From contig CAMBFZ010000002.1 in the NCBI GenBank assembly GCA_945866125.1, positions 91,277 through 155,276 of the forward strand: 64,000 bases of DNA. The letters run 5' to 3'. Below, one piece after another: positions 51,859 to 61,900 of the stretch. Source of the DNA: Bordetella parapertussis (GTDB lineage: Bacteria > Pseudomonadota > Gammaproteobacteria > Burkholderiales > Burkholderiaceae_D). The notes under the pieces are model-generated. The model did not search any database and had not been told where the DNA came from. It saw nothing but the letters and a program-made list of their open reading frames with translations. The translations under genes were made by a program, and so were the position numbers. Positions within the stretch are counted from its first letter, which is position 1. Every line of letters begins with the position of its first letter.

Positions 51859-53014
51859 GCAGGGCCTCATGGTAGTCGTTATCCAACTCTTGTATCGCCG
51901 GTTCTGGTGCGCGCAATTCTGTCATCAGCTTGTCAAGTTGATGCAACGCGTAGAGCGTGTCTTCTTTCTTCAGTGCGCCGATGTGTCCGATCTGAAACAG
52001 CTTATCCTTGAGCGGTCCCTTGCCGTTGTAAATGACAATGCCTTTCTCTTTGAGTCGCGCAGCCAGCGTCGCAAAATGTAAAAACACTGGCAGAGTCACG
52101 CAGGTAATCACTTGTGATGTTGCGCCTTCATAAGAGGCATAGCTCAATCCAAGTCGCGTCAGTTCGTAGCGCGTCAATCGTGCGCGTGCACCGATCTCAC
52201 GCTGAAAAGCGACCAGTCCTTTTTTCGTGAGTTCACTCAGCGCCGCGTGCAAGGCCACGAAGACATGTACGGCCGGCGTATTTGGCGTTTGCCCAAACGT
52301 GCGCATAAAATAAAAATGCTTGTACAAATCCAGATAATGATTGCCCGTAGAAGAGGGCGCGAGCAAATCAAGTACCGTAGTTTTGACAATTAAGATGCCA
52401 ACGCCCGGCATACCCGAGAGCGCTTTGCCGGATGCGCCCACGAGAATATCAATATCCCACTCGCATGCCCGTAGCGTCTCTGCACCGATGCTGCTGACCG
52501 CATCCACCGATACCAGCGCGCCATATTGATGCGCCAACGCAGCAATCGCGGCAACCGGATTCAGCATGCCGGTACTGGTTTCATGATGCACCACCAACAC
52601 CAGCTTATAGAGACGCATTTGTAGCGCTTGCTCAAGTTGGGTGAGATCGATTTTTTCCTGCCAGTTAAAGCGCAGATGATCCACCGTCTCGCTGTGCGTG
52701 CGGGCTATTTCTAGTAGGCGTTCACCAAATTCGCCATTGCTAATGACTAAGATTGGGCCCAGTGCCGCCAAGCCAGCAATGATCGTTTCGTTGGCCGCTG
52801 TGCCGGAGCCAGTTACAAAGGCAATCTCATAGCTGTTGTTGGCGCCGGCCACCGGCAGCAGCATCGCTGCCGACTGACGCAAGATATCTGAAAACTCTTT
52901 TTCTCGATGGCCGATATTGGTGCCGACGACAGCCGCCTGCACCGCTTTCGATAGCATCACCGGGCCCGGGCAGAGCAAAATTGTTCGCAACGACGGTTGG
53001 CTTGCAGCGTTCAT
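51845..53014 (-). CDS. Class V aminotransferase, AEP-aminotransferase-like
   Basis: 389 aa PLP enzyme. It opens with LLCPGPVMLSKAVQAAV and NIGHREKEFSDIL, a pattern seen in alanine-glyoxylate and 2-aminoethylphosphonate aminotransferases. GSGTAANE near 70 binds phosphate and VGASGKALSGMPGVG near 195 holds the PLP Lys. First gene of the trio; neither PepM nor phosphonopyruvate decarboxylase is visible in the window. Confidence 0.8.
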   Translation of the reverse strand: MNAASQPSLRTILLCPGPVMLSKAVQAAVVGTNIGHREKEFSDILRQSAAMLLPVAGANNSYEIAFVTGSGTAANETIIAGLAALGPILVISNGEFGERLLEIARTHSETVDHLRFNWQEKIDLTQLEQALQMRLYKLVLVVHHETSTGMLNPVAAIAALAHQYGALVSVDAVSSIGAETLRACEWDIDILVGASGKALSGMPGVGILIVKTTVLDLLAPSSTGNHYLDLYKHFYFMRTFGQTPNTPAVHVFVALHAALSELTKKGLVAFQREIGARARLTRYELTRLGLSYASYEGATSQVITCVTLPVFLHFATLAARLKEKGIVIYNGKGPLKDKLFQIGHIGALKKEDTLYALHQLDKLMTELRAPEPAIQELDNDYHEALHDLA

Positions 53015-53453
53015 TTGAGTCGCCTTGTTTGAATGAATGACAGGCGTTAGCGCACGGATGCGCTGCTGGGTAGACCACCTTGGATTGGCATCGTGTCTAG
53101 TAACGATGCGAAGTAAGACCTAAGAACAGACCTAAGACAATACGACGGCCGTTATCGCCGTTAATGCAGGAGAGAGCCGACCCGTCTGCTGTTTGAGCGT
53201 GTGATGATGCGTCGCATAGAGTCCCCCGGAAATGATTTTAATAATTTACTATTTTTATTTTGCATCGATTCAAGGTACTGTGAATGACCCATGTTGGTCA
53301 ATCATTGCGACAACATGAATATGACAACATTGGACCCACTCTGCATGAGTACTATTGCGCAAGTCCTTGTTTTATAGGGCTACGGTCGACATTACCCAGA
53401 GCAGATTAAATTCGTCATCGAGTGCATCGCCTGGCTCTGGCTATACTGCATGC
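53015..53453. other. Divergent intergenic region
   Basis: 439 bases between the aminotransferase and the Sel1 gene. It holds a direct repeat AGACCTAAGA (53,116 and 53,129 region), the AATTTACTATTTTTATT element at 53,243-53,259 shared with 48,588, and no convincing gene or RNA. Confidence 0.4.
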
Positions 53454-54668
53454 ATGCACGCACCAAAAACCATTTTCGAATTGGCATTAACGGAAAAGCC
53501 GGCCGTACTTTACAGCCACGGCCAGTTATTCCGGCAAGGCGAACGCGTCACACAAGACCCATCCAAGGCGATGCGTTTTTTCAGGGCGGCGGCCATTCAG
53601 AGCCATGCCTATGCGCCTTATGAGTTGGGTATGATGCACCTGCACGGGGAGGCAGGTGTGCGTGACAAACTGCGCGCTTTAGTCTGGTTTACGCTTGCTT
53701 CTCAGCGCGAAGAGCCGCGCGCAGCCAGTCAACTCGAGCGGCTCCATGCAAGTGTGTCGGCACCTGAGCTGAAAACTGTGCCGGGACATCTTGAGCACAT
53801 CGAGCGTGCTAAAAAATTATTCCGGCAAGCCAAATTCATGCACAGCGCCGCTGCGCAAAATGCGTTGGGTGAATTTTGTGCAGCTGGTGCCGGCCTCGAT
53901 CAAGACTACATTGAAGCATCGGAGTGGTTCACTCTGGCCGCTGCGCAGTACCATCCGCAGGCGCAGTTCAATCTCGGGTATTTGTTTGCCAATGGGCTTG
54001 GGGTCACCCAAAAAACCGCTGAAGCCTTGCGGCTCTATCGGCTCGCCGTCGGGCAGGGTAATGCGCGCGCGCAAGCGCATTTGGCGCAGATGCATGAGCA
54101 AGGTAAAGACGTCGCGCAAAATTACACTGAGGCGATCCGGCTGTACCGGCTCGCTGCCAATCAGGGGGATGAAAGCGCGCAGCTAGCGCTCGCTTACTTG
54201 CTCAAAAAATCCGCCGACTTGCCGCCTACAGATCGGCGGGAGCATCACGCGCCGTTCGAGCCCATCCACATCAACCGACAAAACCGGCGGGCCCCCCACC
54301 TGGTCGAGGCTTGTCATTACTTTCGGATGGCGGCCGACCAAGGTAATCCGGAGGCCCAATGTCAGCTTGGCTTAATGGTGGCGCAGGGCTTAGGTGTCGA
54401 GCAAAATTTTGACGAGGCGGTACGTTGGTATGGCTTGTCCGCCGCCCAAGGTAACGCGCAGGCGCAATTTAATCTGGCTTACTTTTATGCCCATGGCGAA
54501 GGTGTCGAGCAAGACAAGCTGCTGGCTTATATGTGGACCAGCATTAGTGATAAATCCGGTTATTTATATGCCAAACAAAATCTACCGCTGATTGCCGCCA
54601 CCCTGACTGAGCACGATATCGACATGGCCGAATGGAAGGCGGATAGTTTTATTTTTAATAACACTTGA
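53454..54668 (+). CDS. Sel1-repeat (TPR-like) protein
   Basis: 404 aa from MHAPKTIFELALTEKP; a TTG-started extension to 53,355 is possible. At least seven Sel1 units of about 36 residues are seen, for example EALRLYRLAVGQGNARAQAHLAQMHEQG-like segments from 60 to 385. No signal peptide. Sel1 proteins act as adaptors; the partner is unknown. Confidence 0.85.
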   Translation: MHAPKTIFELALTEKPAVLYSHGQLFRQGERVTQDPSKAMRFFRAAAIQSHAYAPYELGMMHLHGEAGVRDKLRALVWFTLASQREEPRAASQLERLHASVSAPELKTVPGHLEHIERAKKLFRQAKFMHSAAAQNALGEFCAAGAGLDQDYIEASEWFTLAAAQYHPQAQFNLGYLFANGLGVTQKTAEALRLYRLAVGQGNARAQAHLAQMHEQGKDVAQNYTEAIRLYRLAANQGDESAQLALAYLLKKSADLPPTDRREHHAPFEPIHINRQNRRAPHLVEACHYFRMAADQGNPEAQCQLGLMVAQGLGVEQNFDEAVRWYGLSAAQGNAQAQFNLAYFYAHGEGVEQDKLLAYMWTSISDKSGYLYAKQNLPLIAATLTEHDIDMAEWKADSFIFNNT

Positions 54669-54750
54669 GTTTAGGCTGTTGCGGTCGATTAGTTGAGACG
54701 AGCTAGATTTTGGGCTTGATCGAGTAAGCCAGTTTCACGGAGAAGACATC

Positions 54751-55083
54751 ATGCAGCGCTTAGTAAACTATGTTGGTCTGTTTTTGCTCACATTGGCGAT
54801 CCTTGCGCCTGCTCACGCCGCGGGCATCAAGACTAATAATCCCGAATTTGTTGTTAAAGAAGTCTTTTGCATCGATTATGACGTCAGCGGGGTGCTGGTT
54901 AATAAAAGCACTGAGCCATTTGCTGGCGTATTGCACATTGCGGTCAAGGACGAGGAGGGTGATATCGTTGGCCGTAACAAGGTGAGGCTACGGGTTACCC
55001 CTGAAAACGGTGCGCGCTTTTCTTTTTACTATATTAATACGCTAAATTGCTTAAAACATAAGTTTGATTTTAGGATTGAATAG
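54751..55083 (+). CDS. Small secreted protein of unknown function
   Basis: 110 aa. Signal peptide MQRLVNYVGLFLLTLAILAP ending AHAAG, ribosome site GGAGA. The mature part is about 87 residues, beta-rich, with two Cys (FCIDYD and NCLKHKF) that could pair, and SGVLVNKSTEPFAGVLHIAV like a FxLYD/Ig-type domain. No family recognised with confidence. Confidence 0.6.
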   Translation: MQRLVNYVGLFLLTLAILAPAHAAGIKTNNPEFVVKEVFCIDYDVSGVLVNKSTEPFAGVLHIAVKDEEGDIVGRNKVRLRVTPENGARFSFYYINTLNCLKHKFDFRIE

Positions 55084-55133
55084 AGCGGGGCGCTAATGGC
55101 GTTTCTGCATTTAAAACGAGTCCGGATTATTCG

Positions 55134-55553
55134 ATGAAATATCTCCATACCATGGTGCGGGTTGCTGACCTCGACGCCTCCTTGCACTTTTATCGTGATG
55201 CGCTGGGCTTAGAAGTGCTGCGTACGCGGGAAGTGCCAGCCGGGCGTTTCACGCTCGTTTTTTTGGCCGCGCCCGGCGACCAGACGGCGCAGGTCGAGCT
55301 GACCTATAACTGGGATCCCGAGGTTTTAAGCGGTGGTCGAAATTTTGGTCATCTGGCTTATGCCGTCGACGACATTTATGCGACCTGCGCGCGCCTGCAG
55401 GCGCATGGCGTAACGATTTTGCGGCCGCCCCGCGATGGTTATATGGCTTTCGTTCGTTCGCCAGACAACATTTCGATCGAATTGTTGCAGCGCGGCGAAC
55501 CACTGCCACCGCTTGAGCCCTGGGCGTCGATGGCAAACGTCGGCACATGGTGA
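55134..55553 (+). CDS. Glyoxalase I / VOC-family protein
   Basis: 139 aa. MKYLHTMVRVADLDASLHFY and GLEVLRTRE, FGHLAYAVDDIYATC and FVRSPDNISIELLQ give the two beta-alpha-beta-beta-beta modules and the metal ligands (His5, Glu of VELTYNW, His, Glu of SIELL) of lactoylglutathione lyase. Methylglyoxal detoxification is the likely role. Confidence 0.85.
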   Translation: MKYLHTMVRVADLDASLHFYRDALGLEVLRTREVPAGRFTLVFLAAPGDQTAQVELTYNWDPEVLSGGRNFGHLAYAVDDIYATCARLQAHGVTILRPPRDGYMAFVRSPDNISIELLQRGEPLPPLEPWASMANVGTW

Positions 55554-55973
55554 GCGGCGCGTTGAATTAATTATCAATCGCGCAAAATAAAATACACTTT
55601 GTCAGTCCGATTTTATCGTGCATGCAAACTATTTTTTTCATCGTTAAGAGGCCCTGCTGCTTAAAAAAAACGCGGTGCGCGTCCAGTCAAAAGCAGCCTG
55701 CCAAGTAAGACGATTGCATTAGCCCCGAATACGATCGACTATTTATATCAATTATCACCTTATTACTTAACTGAATAAAAACATAAAAATATTAATTAAA
55801 AGGCATTTAATAAATCAATAATTTACGGATTTATTAAAAAAATCAGAGATTTGCACTTTATGCACCCGCACAATGCTTGCGTGGTCATGGTCTGCACTAT
55901 ATATTTGAGTCCATTTTGCATATTAGCTACGATGCCGTTTTGGCGCGCCCATTTGCCCTAGTGAGTTGAATCT
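55554..55973. other. AT-rich region upstream of the giant repeat gene
   Basis: 420 bases. First a hairpin (GCGCGTTGA at 55,557 with TCAATCGCGC at 55,574) that may end the glyoxalase transcript. Then, from about 55,740 to 55,850, a strongly A/T-biased stretch with many A and T tracts, likely bent DNA or a target for an H-NS-like protein. No gene seen. Confidence 0.5.
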
Positions 55974-58900
55974 ATGTCGACAACAATAACGAGTTCCACC
56001 AGCACCGCAGTCATCCAGGCAATCGGGACTGCAGATATTGCCGAACTCACGACGGCACAAATAGTGGCGCTCACCACGCTGCAAACGGCTGCATTAACCA
56101 CCGCGCAAATCCAAGCATTAACCGCCGACAGTGTGGCGGCGTTTGAAACGGCAGATATCAACGCGTTAAAGACGGCGCAAATAGCGAGTTTGACCACAGA
56201 ACAGGTTGCCGCACTCACCACCAAACAAATCGCCGCCATAACCACAGCCGGTGTGCGGGCATTGACCACGTCCGATGTCGAGGCTCTTACCACAGCGCAG
56301 GTCGTTGCCCTGACGACAGCACAAGTCGCTGCCTTAACAACAGCGCAGGTCGTCGCCTTGGGTACGGCAAGTGCAGCAGCGATGCAAACAGCCGACATCG
56401 GCGCGCTCACCAGCGCCCAGGTAGTGAGCCTGACCACAGCGCAAGTCGCAAATCTGACCACCGCACAAGTCGCCGCGCTCAGCACCGCAGCGCTGCGTGG
56501 AATGGAAACGGCCGATGTCGCCGCCCTGACCACCGACCAGATCGTTGGATTAAAAACCGCGCAAATCGCGGTCTTAACCTCTACTCAGGCTGCAGCCTTG
56601 ACGACAGAGCAAGTCGTCAGCTTAAAGACATCCCAACTCACCGCACTGACGACAGCGGCCGTGGCCGGGTTCGTAACCGCTGATATCGCCGCGCTGACCA
56701 CCGCACAGACCGCCGCATTGAGCGCCACCCAAGTCGCCGCCTTGACCACCGCGCAAACCCTTGCGCTGACCACGAGCCAGCTAGTCAGTTTGACCACCGC
56801 GCAAACCGCCGCCTTGACGACGGCCCAAGTCGCTGCGCTGACGACCGCGAGTATTGTTGCTATTGAGATAACTGACGTCCGTGCGCTCACTACAGCCCAA
56901 GCTGCGGCCTTAACGACCGCGCAAGTGGCGGCCCTCACCACAGCGCAGATTGCCGCGCTGTCCACCGCTGCTGTCGCTGCGATGGAAACGGCGGACGTAC
57001 TCGCGCTGACCACTGCACAAGTACCAACTTTGACCACCGCTCAAGTCGCTGGTTTGAAGACTGCGCAGATCGTTGCGATGACGACCGCGCAGATCGTTGG
57101 GTTGACGACCGCCCAAGTCGCCGCGCTCAGTACCGCCAGCGTGCGCGCGCTTGAAACTACCGATGTGGCTAACCTGACCACTGCCCAAGTCGTTAGTTTG
57201 ACGTCAACGCAAGTTGCCGCCCTATCCACGGCGCAAGTGTTGGCAATTACCACCGCCAATTTAGCGGCAATGGATTCGGCAGATATTCGCGCCTTGACCA
57301 CGGCGCAAGTAGTGGCGCTGACCACCGCGCAAGTGGCCGCCTTAACGACATCCCAGGTGTCTGCCTTAACGACGGCAGGAGTCGTCGCACTTGAGACCGC
57401 CGATTTGGCCGCATTAGGTACTGCCCAAGTCGTGGCGCTCACCACGGCCCAAGTCGCCGCTCTGACTACGGCGCAAGTCGTCGCACTTGGCGCCACAAAT
57501 ATCGCGGCAGTCCAGGCCACCGACATCGCCGCCTTGACCACTGCCCAAGTGGTCGGTTTGACGACCGCCCAAGTCGCTGCCCTCACCACCGCGCAAATCG
57601 TCGCGCTCAGCACCGCGAGCATTCGCGCCATGGAGACAGCGGACGTCGCTGCCCTGACCACTGCGCAGACTGCGGTATTGACCACAGCACAATCCGGGGC
57701 TCTCACCACGGCGCAGATGGCCACACTGACCGGCGCGCGGATTGCCGGTCTGACTACGTCCCAAGTTGCAGCACTGAGCACCACCAGTGTGCGTGCGCTT
57801 GGCACCGCTGACGTCGCTGCGTTGACTACGGCGCAAACGCTCGCCTTGACCACGGCGCAAGTCGCTGCGCTGGGCACCGCGCAGGTCGCCGCGCTCACCA
57901 CAGCGAGCGTTGTAGCGCTAGAGACAGCCGATATCCGCAGTCTGACAACTGCACAGGTCGTGTCGTTCACCACCCAGCAAGCCGCCGCCCTCACCACGAC
58001 GCAAGTTGTTGCACTCAGCACCGCCAGTGTGGCGGCGCTGGAGACAGCCGATCTGGCTGCCTTGACTACGGCGCAGCTAGTCAGTCTGAGCACCGCGCAA
58101 ACAGCCGTACTGACCACTACCCAAGTGGTTGGTTTGACCACGGCGCAAGTCGCGTCCCTCAAAACATCCCAGATTGCGACCTTGAGCACAGCCGGTATGC
58201 GTGCAATGGAAACGACCGATCTGGCCGCGCTCACCACGGCGCAAATCGCCGCATTAACCGCGGCCCAAACTGCTGCCTTGAGCACCGCTCAGGGCGCTGC
58301 CTTGACCACGGCGCAAGTCGTCGCTATGACCACGGCACAGGTGGCGGGTCTCACCACCGCGCAGATCGCCGCGTTGGCTACCGCAAGCATTGCCGTGATC
58401 GAATCCGCAGATATTCGTTCGCTGACGACTTCCCAGGTGCTGGCCATGACCACCGCCCAAGTCGCCGCCTTGACCACAGGCCAAATCGCGGCACTGAGCG
58501 TGACCGGTGTTGCCGCGCTTGAGACAGCCGATGTCGCTGCCCTGAGCACGGCACAGACAGCTGCATTGACCACGGCCCAGGCAGCAAGTTTGACCACAGC
58601 GCAAGTGGTGGCCATGAGCACGGCCCAAGTTGCGGCCCTCACCACGGCCCAAGTTGCGTCCCTCACCTCGGCCGGTATCAAAGCCTTGGAAGTTGCGGAT
58701 GTCGCCGTACTCACCGCAGCCCAAGTAATTGGCATGACCGCCTCGCAGTTCGCTGTGATGAGCACCGCCCAGATAGCGGCGTTAGTTACCGATAGTATTG
58801 CCGCGCTGCAGACTGCAGACATCAGTGCACTATCCACCGCGCAAATCGTCGGACTGACGGCAGCACAAATCGCTGCAATGACCACCGCACAGGTGGCCGT

Positions 58901-61900
58901 ATTAACAACCGCCGGATTGCGTGCGCTCGAGACCGCCGATGTCGCTGCGTTGACGACTACGCAATTACGCGCCTTAACAACCGAACAAACCGGATCGTTC
59001 TCCACCGCGCAAATCGTTGCCTTGACCGCCGCCCAAACGGCAGGCCTGACCACCGCGCAAACCGCGGCGCTCAGCACGACAAGCATCGCCGCACTCGAAA
59101 CTGCCGATGTTGCCGGCTTGACGACCGCACAGGTCGCAGCCCTGACGGCAGCCCAAGCGGCAGCCTTAACCACCGCGCACAGCGCCGCCCTGACGACAGC
59201 GCAAGTCGTTAGCCTGACCACCGCGCAAGTCGCTGCGCTTACCACCGCGCAAGTCGCCGCACTCAGCACCACCAGCGTCGCCGCGATCGAAACCGCTGAT
59301 ATTCGGGCTTTCACTACCGCGCAAATCATTGGCATGACCACGGCCCAGGTAGTCGCGCTGATGACTGCCCAGGTGGCTGCATTGAGTGCCGCAAGCGTGG
59401 CGGCCTTGCAGACTGCCGATATTGCTGCGCTGACCACTGCGCAAACTGCGGCATTGACTACCGCCCATTCAGCGGCATTAACCTCAGCACAAACGGTAGC
59501 GCTGACCACAGCCCAAGTTGCTGGCCTGTCCACTGCCCAAATTGCGTCCCTGACCGCAACTAACGCGCGCGCAATGGAAACTGCTGACGTCGCCGCGCTG
59601 ACGACCGCACAAGTGCCGGCGCTGACCACCGCGCACATCGCGGCGATGAGTACCGCGCAAACGAATGCACTGACCACAGCACAAATCGTTGCCCTGACGT
59701 TCGCGCAAATAGCGGCCATGACTACGGGACAAGTGAGCGCACTTGGTACCGCAAGCCTGATCGCGATTGAAACAGCAGATATTCGTGCGTTGAAAGTAAC
59801 GCAGGTAGCGAGTCTGACGACCGCGCAAGTCGCCGCGCTGACGACCGCGCAAATTGCCGCACTCAGCGTCACGGCAGTGGCTGCGATCGAGACAGCGGAT
59901 CTCCTTGCCTTGACCACTGCACAAGTAGTTAGCCTGACTACGGCACAAGTGGCCGCATTCTCCACCGCCCAGATAGCCGCCTTGGCAACCGCCAGTTTGG
60001 TCGCGATCGAGACGACGGATATCGCTGCGCTCACCACGACGCAACTGATCGCCTTGACCTCGGCGCAAGCCGCCGCCCTGACCACGAATCAATTGGTTTC
60101 GCTGAGTACGGCCAGCGTGGGCTCGCTCGAGACCGCCGATCTGGCGGCCATGTCTACCGCGCAGATCGTCGCCCTGACCACGGCACAAACCGCTAGCTTG
60201 AAATCGGCGCAAGCCGCTGCCTTGACCACGGCCCAGTTGGCCGGTATGACCACGGCGCAGGTGGCTGCATTCAGCACAGCCAGCGTCAGTGCGCTGACCA
60301 CAGCCGACATGACAGCCTTGACCACCGCGCAGATGGTGGGATTGACGACTGCTCAAGTGGCGGCTTTGACCACGGCACAAGTCGCGGCAATGTCGACCCA
60401 AAATTTGGTCGCAATTGAAACGGCAGACGTTCGTGCCCTGATCAGCGCGCAAGTCGTCAGTCTCACCACCGATCAAATCGTGGCTTTGAAAACCGCGCAA
60501 ATCGCGGCGCTCAGCACGGCAAGTATCGCGGGCATGCAAACGACCGATGTTGCCGCATTAACCACTGCGCAAGTCGCCGCGCTCACGACCGCACAAACCG
60601 TTGCGTTTACCACGGCAGCGGTCATTGCCCTTGGTACGGACAGCATTGCCGCAATCAGCACCGCCGACATACTGGCCCTGACCACGGCACAGGTGGTGAG
60701 TCTGACGACCGAGCAGGTTTCAAGCCTCAAGACCGCGCAAATTGCGGCCTTGAGCACAGCCGCTGTGGCCGCCATGCAGACCGTTGATGTTGCGTCATTA
60801 ACGACTGCGCAAGCCGCTGCACTGACTACAGCGCAGACTGCCGCACTGACTTCAAATCAACTCATTAGCTTCACCACCGAGCAGGTAGCAGGCCTGACCA
60901 CGGCACAAGTCGCCGCCTTGAGTGCGGCGAATGTGCGTGCGATGCAAACCGCGGACATCGCCGCGTTGACCACCGCGCAAATCGCTGGTTTGACCTCGGC
61001 CCAAGTTGCCGTCCTCACCACAGCCCAAGTGCTGGGGTTAAGCACAGACAGCATTGCTGCCATCGAGACCGCCGATATCCTGGCGCTCAACACTGCGCAA
61101 GTGGTGAGTTTGACCACCGACCAAGTCGCGTCCCTGACCACAGCGCAAATCGCTGCGATCAGCACGACCAGTTTGCGTGCGCTGCAAACTGCCGACATCG
61201 CCGCAATGACCACGGCGCAGCTGGCCGGTTTAACCACAGCACAGTTAGCCGCGTTGACGACTGCCCAGATCACTGCGCTGAGTTCGGACAGCATTGTCGG
61301 GCTCGAGACGGCAGATATCCGCGCCCTCACCACAGCGCAAGTGGCCGTATTGACCACGGGCCAGGTGGCCGCCTTGTCCACGGCCCAAGTTGCGGCATTT
61401 AGCACGGCAAGCATCGCCGCCATGTCGGCAGTCGATGTAGCCGCCTTCACAGTGGATCAAATCGCTGCACTGACGACAGCACAAGCGGTGGCATTGACCA
61501 CAGCGCAATTGGTGGCACTTACCACCGAACAGGTGCCAGTGCTCACCACTGCGCAAGTCGCTGCATTCAGCACCGCGAGTGTGGCGGCCATGCAGACGGC
61601 GGATGTGGCTGTGATGACTACAGCGCAGTTGGTTAGTTTGACGACGGCACAAATTGCCGCGATGACGACGGCGCAAATCGCAGCCGTTAGCGTCGACAAT
61701 ATCGTCGCCATCGAAACTGCCGACGTTCGCGCCATGACCACGTCCCAAGTGGTCGGATTGACCACAGCGCAAGTCGCAGCCCTCACCACCGCGCAAGTTG
61801 CTGCCTTCAGCACAGTAGGCATCGCGGCCATGCAGACCACTGATGTGGCTTCTCTCACAGTGGACCAAATCCCTGTCCTGACCACAGCGCAAGCAGTGGC

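Noticed and set aside
53454..54668. Possible lipoprotein or secreted Sel1 protein
   Set aside because: No signal peptide or lipobox is seen with either start.
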